Of a DNA stretch of 64,000 nt, positions 43,598 to 51,123 are shown in pieces (within the stretch, counting starts at the first letter, position 1; every line of letters starts with the position of its first letter). The position numbers were made by a program, and so were the translations under genes. The DNA is from Fibrella aquatilis. Its GTDB lineage: Bacteria > Bacteroidota > Bacteroidia > Cytophagales > Spirosomataceae. The stretch lies in assembly GCF_017353255.1 (NCBI RefSeq), contig NZ_JAFMYU010000009.1, positions 62,001 through 126,000 on the forward strand, written 5' to 3'. Below the pieces are notes generated by a model that saw only the letters and a program-made list of their open reading frames with translations, did not search any database and was not told the origin of the DNA.

Positions 43598-44176
43598 ATG
43601 AACCCATTACAGCAAGTACTAACCAAGCTAACGCCCCAGCCAGCCGAAGCTGCGGAGGCATTTCTGGCCGCTTTCCGGGAGCAGACCGTCGCCAAAGGGG
43701 AGACCGTAATCCGGGCTGGGGCGCAAACCCGGCAGATATTTTTTGTGGAGGAAGGCGTTTTGCGGGCCTATTCGTCCTCGGCGGAGGGTGCGGAATACAA
43801 CAAAGCGTTTTTTGTTGAGCACGATCTGTGGGGAATTTATTATGCCCTGCTTACCGGGCAACCCAGCCACCTGTCGGTGCAGGCGCTCACGCCCTGCCGG
43901 TTGCTGGTTGCTGACTATAAATTAATTACGGATTTGTATGGTAAGTATCCCACTTTGGAGCGGGCAGGCCGACGAATGGCTGAGGAGTTGTTTGTATTGA
44001 AAGAACAACGTGAAATTGATCTGGTTATGCTCGATGCCACCGCCCGGTATGCCAACTTTCAGCGGCTCTACCCGGGCCTGGAACAGCGGATACCGCAGTA
44101 TCACATCGCGTCGCATCTGGGCATTACGCCCACGCAGTTGAGCCGGATTCGGGCAGTCATTTCTTTACCTATGTAA
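43598..44176 (+). CDS. Crp/Fnr-family transcriptional regulator
   Basis: The 192-residue protein has a cyclic-nucleotide-binding-like jelly roll (about 20-110, GETVIRAGAQTRQIFFVEEG) and a C-terminal winged helix (about 150-190, YHIASHLGITPTQLSRIR). The cNMP pocket residues are not conserved in an obvious way, and there are no Fe-S cysteines, so the signal is unknown. I chose ATG 43598 (MNPLQQV) because the longer frame runs into the hairpin. It precedes a Rid-like protein, a darcynin-family protein and an SDR on the same strand, its likely targets. It is one of four similar regulators in the last third of this window. Confidence 0.85.
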   Translation: MNPLQQVLTKLTPQPAEAAEAFLAAFREQTVAKGETVIRAGAQTRQIFFVEEGVLRAYSSSAEGAEYNKAFFVEHDLWGIYYALLTGQPSHLSVQALTPCRLLVADYKLITDLYGKYPTLERAGRRMAEELFVLKEQREIDLVMLDATARYANFQRLYPGLEQRIPQYHIASHLGITPTQLSRIRAVISLPM

Positions 44177-44238
44177 ATGCCTGTCGCGGGTGGTTGTCGT
44201 TGCTTTGCCTTGTCTTTTAACTAAACAGATACGGACTT

Positions 44239-44721
44239 ATGCAAACGACACTGCTTTTCACGGCATTTTTAATGGTAACACTGACAACAACTCACGCCCA
44301 AACAGTGCTGAAACAAGAAAAAAACACGTTTATCAACCCCGCCGGGCTGTTCAATGCCGCCCGAAACGGGTTCTCACATATCGGAGTGGTTCCCGCCAGC
44401 ACGGAAGTGGTCTTTATTTCGGGTCAGTGGGCTTCCGACGCAACGGGCAAGCTGGTAGCCGACGATTTTGAGACGCAGGTACGCCAAACGCTGAAAAACC
44501 TGAAAACGGCCCTTAGCGCGGCTGGCGTTTCGACCCGCCACGTAGTGAAACAAACGATTTACATTGCCGATTACACGCCCGACAAAAAACGGATATTGAT
44601 GAAAGTTGCCGCCACCGAATGGGGTGCCGAGGTCTTCCCAACGAGTGTGATCGTTCCCTTGCCAGTGCTGGCGACGGCACCGGGTTCACTGATCGAAATC
44701 GAATCTTTAGCGACCAGATAG
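44239..44721 (+). CDS. Exported Rid-family protein, catalytic Arg absent
   Basis: The 160-residue protein has a signal peptide (to about 20, MVTLTTTHAQ) and a Rid/YjgF fold: FISGQWASDATGKLVADDFE, QVRQTLKNLKTALSAAG, VVKQTIYIADY. RidA enamine deaminases have a catalytic arginine in a PxR segment before the final strands. Here the corresponding stretch reads FPTSVIVPLPVLA, without the arginine, so deaminase activity is doubtful. Export is also unusual for the family. It is one bp away from the darcynin-family gene and downstream of the Crp-like regulator. Confidence 0.82.
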   Translation: MQTTLLFTAFLMVTLTTTHAQTVLKQEKNTFINPAGLFNAARNGFSHIGVVPASTEVVFISGQWASDATGKLVADDFETQVRQTLKNLKTALSAAGVSTRHVVKQTIYIADYTPDKKRILMKVAATEWGAEVFPTSVIVPLPVLATAPGSLIEIESLATR

Positions 44722-45066
44722 ATGGCCCCGACCCCAACCACCTACACCGTTTTTGTGCTGTATCGGGCATTGCCCGCCTGGCTCGGCCTGTCGCGGACTG
44801 AACGCAACGAGGTGTTTGCCCGGCAGGTAGGGCCAATTTTCGCCCGCTACGAGCAACAGGTGCAGGTACGGCTGTTCGATGCCGAGGCTTTTCACGCCGA
44901 TGTGTCCGACGTGCTGCTCCTCACCACCGACGACCTCAACGCCTACTACTTTTTCATGGAAGCCCTGCGCGACACCGACCTGTTCGCCAAGCCGTATATC
45001 GTGCTGAAGGACGTGATTATGACGCGGGAAAATGGTTTCCGGGATTATGAAACCAACCAGCCATGA
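44722..45066 (+). CDS. Darcynin-family protein
   Basis: The 114-residue cytoplasmic protein matches the small darcynin family (Pfam PF17074, from memory) in its pattern TYTVFVLYRALPAWLGLSRT, VQVRLFDAEAFHADVSDVLL and LNAYYFFMEALRDTDLFAKP. Function is unknown; the fold is a ferredoxin-like monooxygenase-type barrel by appearance. It directly follows the Rid-like stop codon and overlaps the SDR start by 4 nt, so it is one operon. Confidence 0.75.
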   Translation: MAPTPTTYTVFVLYRALPAWLGLSRTERNEVFARQVGPIFARYEQQVQVRLFDAEAFHADVSDVLLLTTDDLNAYYFFMEALRDTDLFAKPYIVLKDVIMTRENGFRDYETNQP

Positions 45067-45797
45067 ACCTGACGAAGCAACACATCCTGCTCACGGGCGG
45101 CACGTCGGGCATCGGGCTGGCCCTGCTTCGGGACCTGCACCAACGGGGCAATCGGCTGGTGGTTGTGGCCCGCGATGCAAACCGGGCCGACGAACTCCGT
45201 CAGACGTACCCCGACGTGGTGTTTCTGTCGGCTGATTTGGCTTCGGAAAATGCCGTGGTTTCCCTGCTCGACACCCTGCGCCGGGAGCATCCGAACTTAA
45301 CCGTACTCATCAACAACGCGGGGGTTCAGTTTAACTACAACCTGGCCGATACGCCGCACGCACCCACCCGAATCGAGACAGAAATCCGAACAAACCTTAC
45401 GTCGGTGATTCAGTTGTGCGCTGGTTTGCTGCCAGGGCTGTTAGAAAAATCCGAAGGGGTTATCATCAACATTACGTCAGGGCTGGGTATTTCGCCGAAA
45501 CGGTCGGCTCCCGTGTACTCAGCTTCGAAAGCCGCCTTGCAGAATTTCACCAAAGGGCTGCGCTATCAGGTGGCCGGTACGTCGGTTCAGGTGGTCGATG
45601 TGGTGCTGCCGCTGGTCGATACGCCGATGACCGCCAGGCGGGGGCGAGGCAAAATCAGTCCTGAACAAGTCAGCCGTGAACTGATCCGGGGAGTAGAACG
45701 GGGGCAGCAGGTAGTAAATGTGGGGAAGGTGAAGCTGTTCCGTCTTATTCACCGATTGGCCCCCGCCCTGGCAGATCGAATCTTACGGGATGGGTAG
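45063..45797 (+). CDS. Short-chain dehydrogenase (DltE-like SDR)
   Basis: A 244-residue NAD(P)-dependent oxidoreductase with cofactor loop LTGGTSGIGLAL (residues 10-21), NNAG near 87-90, catalytic Ser in NITSGLG and YSASK at about 158-162. It is closely similar in layout to the SDR at 48873-49601 (both carry the VLINNAGVQ / VLVNNAGIQ and INITSGLG pattern), so the two are probably paralogues. It is last in the Crp - Rid-like - darcynin - SDR group. The substrate is unknown. Confidence 0.87.
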   Translation: MNLTKQHILLTGGTSGIGLALLRDLHQRGNRLVVVARDANRADELRQTYPDVVFLSADLASENAVVSLLDTLRREHPNLTVLINNAGVQFNYNLADTPHAPTRIETEIRTNLTSVIQLCAGLLPGLLEKSEGVIINITSGLGISPKRSAPVYSASKAALQNFTKGLRYQVAGTSVQVVDVVLPLVDTPMTARRGRGKISPEQVSRELIRGVERGQQVVNVGKVKLFRLIHRLAPALADRILRDG

Positions 45798-45836
45798 GGA
45801 AAGTTGGTATGTGATTGCCTTTGTTTCATAGTAGTG

Positions 45837-45890
45837 GGCCGTTGATTGTTGTGACCTGTTAGGAATAGCAGGCTATAACAATCATCGGCC
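45837..45890. repeat. Long imperfect inverted repeat upstream of the GH36 gene
   Basis: Arms of 22 nt (45837-45858 and 45869-45890) pair with two mismatches and two G-U pairs around a 10-nt loop. The ends are GGCCG/CGGCC and the loop-proximal part is CCTG/CAGG. It lies between the SDR stop and the GH36 start (20 bp before ATG 45911). It has no T-run. It could be an RNA hairpin in the GH36 leader or an operator. Confidence 0.55.
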
Positions 45891-45910
45891 ATCAGTTTAA
45901 AACAAAAACC

Positions 45911-48082
45911 ATGCGTTTACTTCTCCTGCTCTTACTCACGTTCCCGGCCTTTGCCGCTCCCATCGAAATACCCATCGAGACCAACCGCACGGCACTCGTG
46001 ATCCGGGTTGATAATGAAGGCCACTTAACCATCGTCCATCACGGCAAGCGGCTGCAACAGGCCACCGAATATGCCCGGCTACCGGGAAATGCACGGCTCT
46101 ACGAGGGTTATTCAGAATTTTATAGTTCGGCATACACGCCCGCCGGGTCGCGCAACCTCCTCGAACCGGCCATCCAGGCCACCCACGCCGACGGCAACCC
46201 CTCGCTCGATCTGATGTATGTGCGCCACGAGACCAAACCCACCGGGCCAGGCATCACCCGAACCGATATTCTGCTGAAAGACCCGCAGTACCCCTTCGAG
46301 GTAACGCTACACTACAAAGCCTACCAGAAGGAGGACGTACTGGAAGGATGGAGCACGATTCGGCATACAGAGAAAAAGGCGGTGACGCTCCAGAAATTCG
46401 CGTCGGCCAACCTGTATCTGTCAGCCAACCACTATTACCTGACGCATTATCACGGCATTCACGCGGGCGAGGTACGTCCCGAAGAGACGCAATTGACAGG
46501 TGGGATGAAGGTGCTGGACAGCAAGCTCGGCACCCGCGCCCAGATGTTCCAGGCCCCCATGTTTATGCTCTCGCTCAACCAACCCGCTCAGGAAGAGCAG
46601 GGCGAGGTGCTGGCGGGGACGCTGGCGTGGTCGGGCAATTTCCAGTTTCAGTTCGAGCTGGACCCGCAGCATAACTTACGGCTGCTGGCGGGCATGAACC
46701 CCTACGCATCGGCCTACACGCTGGAACCGGGCCGCGACTTCACTACCCCCGCGTTGATCTACACCTTCTCGACGCAGGGCATGGGCGGGGCGAGCCGGAG
46801 CCTGCACCGCTGGGCCAGAAACCACCGCATCCCCAACGGCAACGGCGACCGCCTGACGCTGCTCAACAACTGGGAAGCGACCTACTTCGGCTTCGACGAA
46901 CCCAAATTGGTCGAGTTGTTCAAAGACGGCAGGAAGCTCGGTGTCGATCTGTTTTTGCTCGATGATGGCTGGTTCGGCAACAAATTCCCCCGCAATAACG
47001 ACCGCGCCGGGCTGGGCGACTGGCAGGAGAACCGCGCCAAGCTGCCCCACGGCCTGGGCTATCTGGTGAAAGAAGCCGAAGGAGCGGGCATCAAATTCGG
47101 CATCTGGATCGAGCCGGAGATGGTCAACCCGAAAAGCGAACTCTACACCCAGCACCCCGACTGGGTGATTAAGCTACCCAACCGCCCCGATGCCGTGTTC
47201 CGCAATCAGCAGGTGCTGGACCTCTCGAACCCGAAGGTGCAGGACTTTGTGTATGGCGTAGTGGATGACCTGTTCACCAAAAATCCGACGCTGGGCTTCA
47301 TCAAATGGGACTGCAACGCGGTGATTTACAATGCTTATTCCGCCACCAATCCCGCCAACCATCTGTATGTCGATTATGGCCGGGGCCTCTACCGGGTGCT
47401 GGAACGGCTGCGGGCCAAGTACCCTACCGTGCCGATGATGCTGTGTTCGGGGGGCGGGGCGCGGGTTGATTACGGTGCCTTGCAGTACTTCACCGAATAC
47501 TGGCCGAGCGACAACACCAACCCCACCGAACGGACATTTATCCAGTACAACTATTCCTCGTTTTTCCCGGCCATCGCGTCCTGCAACCACGTTACCAACT
47601 CCGGCAGCGCACCCATCAAATTCCGCACTGACGTGGCGATGATGGGCAAACTGGGCTACGACATTGTGGTGAGCCGGATGCCCGCCAACGATCTGGCGTT
47701 CAGCCAGGAAGCCCTGAAAACCTACGCCCGGCTGAAGCCCGTGATCTACCAGGGCGATCTGTTCCGGTTGCAGTCGCCCCACACCCACGACGTGATGTCG
47801 GTGCTGTACGTGAGCGACAAGCAGGATAAGGCCGTGTGGTTTTCGTACCTGATCAGCGACCGGTTCAAAGCCGGTGCCGACCAGCCCCCCATCCGGTTGC
47901 GCGGTCTCGACCCCGCCAAACGCTACACCGTGCAGGAAACCAACCTGATGCCCGGCAGCAAATCCCCCATTGACCCTACTGTAGTTTACTCTGGTGATTT
48001 TCTGATGAGCGTGGGCCTTGACCCCGTTGTGGGTGGTGGCCGCACGAGCGTGGTGCTGGAGGTGACGGCGGTGGGGCAGTGA
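45911..48082 (+). CDS. Alpha-galactosidase, GH36
   Basis: Hydrolyses terminal alpha-galactosides. The 723-residue protein has a signal peptide (MRLLLLLLLTFPAFA), an N-terminal beta-sandwich (about 20-300), a TIM barrel (about 310-630) and a C-terminal beta domain. Barrel motifs are LLDDGWFGN, KFGIWIEPEMVNPKSELY, GFIKWDCNAVIYNAY with probable nucleophile Asp467, LCSGGGARVDYGAL, and YWPSDNTNPTER with probable acid/base Asp534. It is probably periplasmic. It does not overlap the genes before it and is preceded by the long inverted repeat at 45837-45890. It may serve the SusC/D system upstream. Confidence 0.94.
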   Translation: MRLLLLLLLTFPAFAAPIEIPIETNRTALVIRVDNEGHLTIVHHGKRLQQATEYARLPGNARLYEGYSEFYSSAYTPAGSRNLLEPAIQATHADGNPSLDLMYVRHETKPTGPGITRTDILLKDPQYPFEVTLHYKAYQKEDVLEGWSTIRHTEKKAVTLQKFASANLYLSANHYYLTHYHGIHAGEVRPEETQLTGGMKVLDSKLGTRAQMFQAPMFMLSLNQPAQEEQGEVLAGTLAWSGNFQFQFELDPQHNLRLLAGMNPYASAYTLEPGRDFTTPALIYTFSTQGMGGASRSLHRWARNHRIPNGNGDRLTLLNNWEATYFGFDEPKLVELFKDGRKLGVDLFLLDDGWFGNKFPRNNDRAGLGDWQENRAKLPHGLGYLVKEAEGAGIKFGIWIEPEMVNPKSELYTQHPDWVIKLPNRPDAVFRNQQVLDLSNPKVQDFVYGVVDDLFTKNPTLGFIKWDCNAVIYNAYSATNPANHLYVDYGRGLYRVLERLRAKYPTVPMMLCSGGGARVDYGALQYFTEYWPSDNTNPTERTFIQYNYSSFFPAIASCNHVTNSGSAPIKFRTDVAMMGKLGYDIVVSRMPANDLAFSQEALKTYARLKPVIYQGDLFRLQSPHTHDVMSVLYVSDKQDKAVWFSYLISDRFKAGADQPPIRLRGLDPAKRYTVQETNLMPGSKSPIDPTVVYSGDFLMSVGLDPVVGGGRTSVVLEVTAVGQ

Positions 48083-48122
48083 GCAGATCAACTACCTTCT
48101 TTCTGATACTATTGCTACATTA

Positions 48123-48848
48123 TTAGCCTGACAAATTTGAACTTGGGCAACAGTCATTCAGCACACAGTCAGCACACTTAGGGTGCTGTGCTTTGCAGGT
48201 GGTTTGTCCATGAACGATTGCGTTCAGATGAAATTCATAGTGAGATTCCCATTGTTGGGGTAGCTGTTGTTCAAACCAGGTTTCTACGTCAGAGGGTTTT
48301 GTGTTTTCAGCCACGAGCCGTAACCGTAGCGCAATCCGCAGAACGTGTGTGTCAACTGGCATGGCCGGGAGTTGCAGGTTGAAGAGCAGTACACAACTCG
48401 CTGTTTTTGGCCCAACGCCCGGCAACGTCAGTAGCCATTGCCGGGCATCTGCCGCCGAATAAGTTCGTAAGAAGTTGAGTGACAGATCACCCCGCTCGGC
48501 CAGTAACCGTCCCAGCACCCGATGAATATAACCGGCCTTCGCCTTGGTCAGGTTACCCCGTGCGCCAGCCAGCACTACCTGAATGACGTCCGGCCCGGCA
48601 AGCAAGGCCTGATTCCAGTTCGGAAAGGCCTGCCGCAGGGCATCGGCCATACGCTGGGTGGGTACAATTGGGCTTTGCTGAGACAGGATCGTTTCAATTA
48701 ACCCATCCAACGGCTCCGACTCTGGCCCGGCAACGATGGTTGTGTCCGTGTTAAACACATTCGGTTGGTCAGCAGAGTAACCGTATCGTGCCTTCAGTCG
48801 CTGGGCGACTAGCTCAACTAATCCTTTTGTGGTATGAGGTTCGGTCAC
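48123..48848 (-). CDS. nth: Endonuclease III-family DNA glycosylase
   Basis: A base-excision repair glycosylase of 241 residues. The helix-hairpin-helix LTLPGVGPKTA carries the catalytic Lys148, the conserved aspartate is Asp166 in MPVDTHVL, and a 4Fe-4S loop has cysteines 218, 225, 228 and 234 with the canonical x6-x2-x5 spacing. The first helix reads LIETILSQQSP instead of the usual LLSAQ segment, so it is a divergent paralogue rather than necessarily the main Nth. It follows the SDR gene by 24 bp on the same strand. Confidence 0.88.
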   Translation of the reverse strand: MTEPHTTKGLVELVAQRLKARYGYSADQPNVFNTDTTIVAGPESEPLDGLIETILSQQSPIVPTQRMADALRQAFPNWNQALLAGPDVIQVVLAGARGNLTKAKAGYIHRVLGRLLAERGDLSLNFLRTYSAADARQWLLTLPGVGPKTASCVLLFNLQLPAMPVDTHVLRIALRLRLVAENTKPSDVETWFEQQLPQQWESHYEFHLNAIVHGQTTCKAQHPKCADCVLNDCCPSSNLSG

Positions 48849-48872
48849 CTTTGATCAAATTATATATGGAAA

Positions 48873-49601
48873 TCAGTCCGGGTTAATCATTCCGAAAGCG
48901 GCTTCGCGCTTGCCCCGAAGCATGTCGGCCATGCCGATGGCCACTTCGTAAGTATCCAACGCGATAGCTTTCATGGTTTCGTCGGCAACTACGCTGGCCG
49001 GGATACCGCGAGGGTCAGGGGTGGCATCGCCCTTGAGTTCGGTGTTGACGATGGGCGGGATGATCTCGAAAACCCGCACCGACGTGGCCCGAAGTTGATA
49101 CCGTAACGACAGGCTAAAGGCGTGCATGGCCGCTTTGGTGGCGCAGTAAACCGGAAAAATAGCCAGTGGAGTGAAACCCAGACCCGACGTGATGTTGATG
49201 ATGGCTGCGCTGGGTTGTGTTTGTAGCAGGGGCGCAAACAGGGTGACTAGGTGAAACGGCGCAATCAGGTTGGTTTCGATCTCGCTCAAGCCCGCACTGA
49301 ATGCACCATCACCGTTTGTTAAATCTACAAACCGCTGAATACCCGCATTGTTGACCAGTACGTTCAGCCCCGGAAAATCCCGTTGTAGGGTCTCCAGGAG
49401 CCGTTCGCGTTCTGCCGGTTGTACCAGGTCGGCCACGATGGTGTGCAGTTGCGGGAAGCGGGCTTTTGCCTCGGCGAGTTTATCGGCCCGTCGCCCGCAA
49501 ACAATGACGGTGTTGCCCGCGTTGAGGAAGGATTCTGCCAGGGCCAGGCCAATGCCGACCGAGCCACCCGTAATAAAAATTGTGTTGTTGGAAAGTTGCA
49601 T
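48873..49601 (-). CDS. Short-chain dehydrogenase (DltE-like SDR)
   Basis: The 242-residue oxidoreductase has cofactor loop ITGGSVGIGLALAES (about 9-23), VLVNNAGIQ, catalytic Ser in NITSGLGF and YCATK. I chose ATG 49601 (MQLSNNTIFITGG); the 14 extra residues of the longer frame are not family-like. It is encoded 55 bp after the Crp-like regulator and 24 bp before nth, all leftward, suggesting a small operon. It is a paralogue of the SDR at 45063-45797, which also follows a Crp-like regulator. Confidence 0.87.
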   Translation of the reverse strand: MQLSNNTIFITGGSVGIGLALAESFLNAGNTVIVCGRRADKLAEAKARFPQLHTIVADLVQPAERERLLETLQRDFPGLNVLVNNAGIQRFVDLTNGDGAFSAGLSEIETNLIAPFHLVTLFAPLLQTQPSAAIINITSGLGFTPLAIFPVYCATKAAMHAFSLSLRYQLRATSVRVFEIIPPIVNTELKGDATPDPRGIPASVVADETMKAIALDTYEVAIGMADMLRGKREAAFGMINPD

Positions 49602-49656
49602 AAGTCTTTTTTCCTGCAAAACACGGCTCATCCGGCAACTCAAGTCTTGATGTATA

Positions 49657-50235
49657 TCAAGGATTCCAAACTTCTTTTTTCAGTCGGCTCAACGTCTCCG
49701 GGGTCATGTCTAAATAAGACGCCAAAATCCGGCCCGATACCCGTTGCAGCAGATGGGGTTGGTTGGCGAGCACCCATTCAAACCGTTGGCGGGCATCCAT
49801 CGCCATGAATGAGCCGATCCGTTTCACCGAAGCCCGGTATGCCTGCTCCAGAATCTCCCGGTAAACAAACGCAAAAGCTGGTACGGTATCCACAAGGTGA
49901 TAAAACGCAGGTCGCCGAATCAGCAGCAACGAGACAGGTTCGAGGGCTTCGACAAATTCAACGGCGGGCTCCTCATAAATAAAACTGGCTAAGGCCGAGC
50001 CAAAGCTGCCTTCCAGCGCAAAATAGCGGGTCTGCTCATGGCCGTTCCGATCCACAAAATACATCCGCAAGGCACCCTGATTCACAAACGGATACTGCTG
50101 GCAAATAGCCCCCTCATAAACCAACAGCGTACCTTTCGGTGCTTGACAGGGCGTAAAGTGCAGGCAAATGTCAGCTAACTCGGCGGCAGTAACCGGGTGT
50201 CGGCATTGTATATAGTCGCAAAGCTGATCGAACAT
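49657..50235 (-). CDS. Crp/Fnr-family transcriptional regulator
   Basis: The 192-residue protein has a jelly-roll sensor domain (about 25-115, KGTLLVYEGAICQQYPFVNQ) and a short C-terminal winged helix (ILASYLDMTPETLSRLKKEV). No Fe-S cysteines or clear cAMP-binding arginine are seen. It is first in a leftward group with an SDR and nth. A perfect TAnnTTTG element (TACGTTTG, 50240-50247 on the minus strand) lies so close to the ATG that the mRNA may be nearly leaderless. Confidence 0.85.
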   Translation of the reverse strand: MFDQLCDYIQCRHPVTAAELADICLHFTPCQAPKGTLLVYEGAICQQYPFVNQGALRMYFVDRNGHEQTRYFALEGSFGSALASFIYEEPAVEFVEALEPVSLLLIRRPAFYHLVDTVPAFAFVYREILEQAYRASVKRIGSFMAMDARQRFEWVLANQPHLLQRVSGRILASYLDMTPETLSRLKKEVWNP

Positions 50236-50239
50236 TCAG

Positions 50240-50247
50240 CAAACGTA
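50240..50247 (-). promoter_or_regulatory. TAnnTTTG element very close to the Crp-like gene start
   Basis: TACGTTTG on the minus strand ends 4 nt before ATG 50235. If used, transcription would start at or within a base or two of the start codon. No -33 partner is obvious, so this may be chance. Confidence 0.3.
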
Positions 50248-50380
50248 GCGCGGATTTCGATAAGTATCATTTATCCCTGCTACCAACGAGTTTCTCACCC
50301 AACATGACAGTTGGGAGCGATAACTAAAACGCATTTATAGAAAGTCATTCAATGGAACGAACAGCGGAGTAGATCAGTTG

Positions 50381-50401
50381 ATTAACCAAACGGTTAAACC
50401 A
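50381..50401. promoter_or_regulatory. TetR operator copy 1 (in front of tetR gene)
   Basis: Perfect half-sites TTAACC and GGTTAA with a 4-bp centre (50382-50397), followed by AACCA. The site ends 8 bp before the GTG start of the TetR gene. It matches the site at 51102-51122 in 19 of 21 positions. Confidence 0.7.
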
Positions 50402-50409
50402 TACAGTTT

Positions 50410-51021
50410 GTGCCTGATACCGCCGACACCACCGAAGCCCGCATCCGGCAAGCTGCCCAGCGCGTGTTCGTGCGCGACGGATTCGACGGGGCCAGAATGC
50501 AGGACATCGCCGACGAAGCCGGCATCAACAAAGCCCTGTTGCACTACTATTTCCGCTCCAAAGACAAACTTTTTGCCCTCATCTTCGAGGAGAAGATGGG
50601 CCAGTTTCTGGACAGCATCTGGACAGTATTGGGGTCGGATGGTTCGCTGCATGACAAAATCCGGCGCATGGTTGAGCTGGATATTACGCAGTTGAGCCAG
50701 GAGCCGGTCATCCCGCTATTCATCTTCCACGAGATCAGCCAGAATCCCGAACTGGTCCGGCAGAAACTGCGCGATAAAAACGCCGATGGTCTCTTTGCCG
50801 CCTTCGCCAGGCAGGTTGACGACGAGGCCCGCCGGGGGCTGATCCGGCCCGTTGATCCGCAACAGTTGTTTGCTAACCTGCTGTCCTTGACCGTTTTCCC
50901 GTTCGTGGCGAAACCGATGTTGCAGGGATTTATGACGCTGAATGAACCAGCCTTCGCGCAGTTTATCGAGGATCGAAAACAACAGGCCGCAGATTTTTTG
51001 ATTCATGCATTAAGGCCGTGA
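50410..51021 (+). CDS. TetR-family transcriptional repressor
   Basis: The 203-residue protein has an N-terminal HTH (about 8-55, RIRQAAQRVFVRDGFDG, then MQDIADEAGINKALLHYYF) and a helical ligand-binding domain. The start is GTG 50410. It lies between two nearly identical operator-like palindromes: one just upstream (50381-50401), implying autorepression, and one before the FAD monooxygenase gene (51102-51122), its likely target. A terminator separates the two genes. An inducer, possibly an aromatic or antibiotic substrate of the monooxygenase, would release it. Confidence 0.9.
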   Translation: MPDTADTTEARIRQAAQRVFVRDGFDGARMQDIADEAGINKALLHYYFRSKDKLFALIFEEKMGQFLDSIWTVLGSDGSLHDKIRRMVELDITQLSQEPVIPLFIFHEISQNPELVRQKLRDKNADGLFAAFARQVDDEARRGLIRPVDPQQLFANLLSLTVFPFVAKPMLQGFMTLNEPAFAQFIEDRKQQAADFLIHALRP

Positions 51022-51024
51022 TTT

Positions 51025-51093
51025 AATGGGCCGCTGATCGTTATGATAAAATGTGATCTTTTTTAATCATAAAAATCTGCGGCTCATTTTTTT
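51025..51093 (+). terminator. Intrinsic terminator after tetR
   Basis: A 14-nt arm at 51025-51038 pairs with 51075-51088, with one G-U pair and one mismatch. An inner hairpin TTATGAT/ATCATAA lies in the loop (51041-51047, 51066-51072). The right arm runs directly into seven T (51087-51093). Confidence 0.7.
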
Positions 51094-51101
51094 ACTCAGT
51101 T

Positions 51102-51122
51102 ATTAACCAAATAGTTAAACCA
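51102..51122. promoter_or_regulatory. TetR operator copy 2 (in front of FAD monooxygenase gene)
   Basis: Half-sites TTAAC and GTTAA with a 6-bp centre (51103-51118), followed by AACCA. The site ends one base before ATG 51124. It differs from copy 1 only at the two central bases. Confidence 0.7.
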
Positions 51123-51123
51123 A

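Noticed and set aside
47174-48091. 305-codon minus-strand frame
   Set aside because: Antisense to the GH36 catalytic domain, His/Gly/Val-rich in the way antisense frames of GC-rich genes are.
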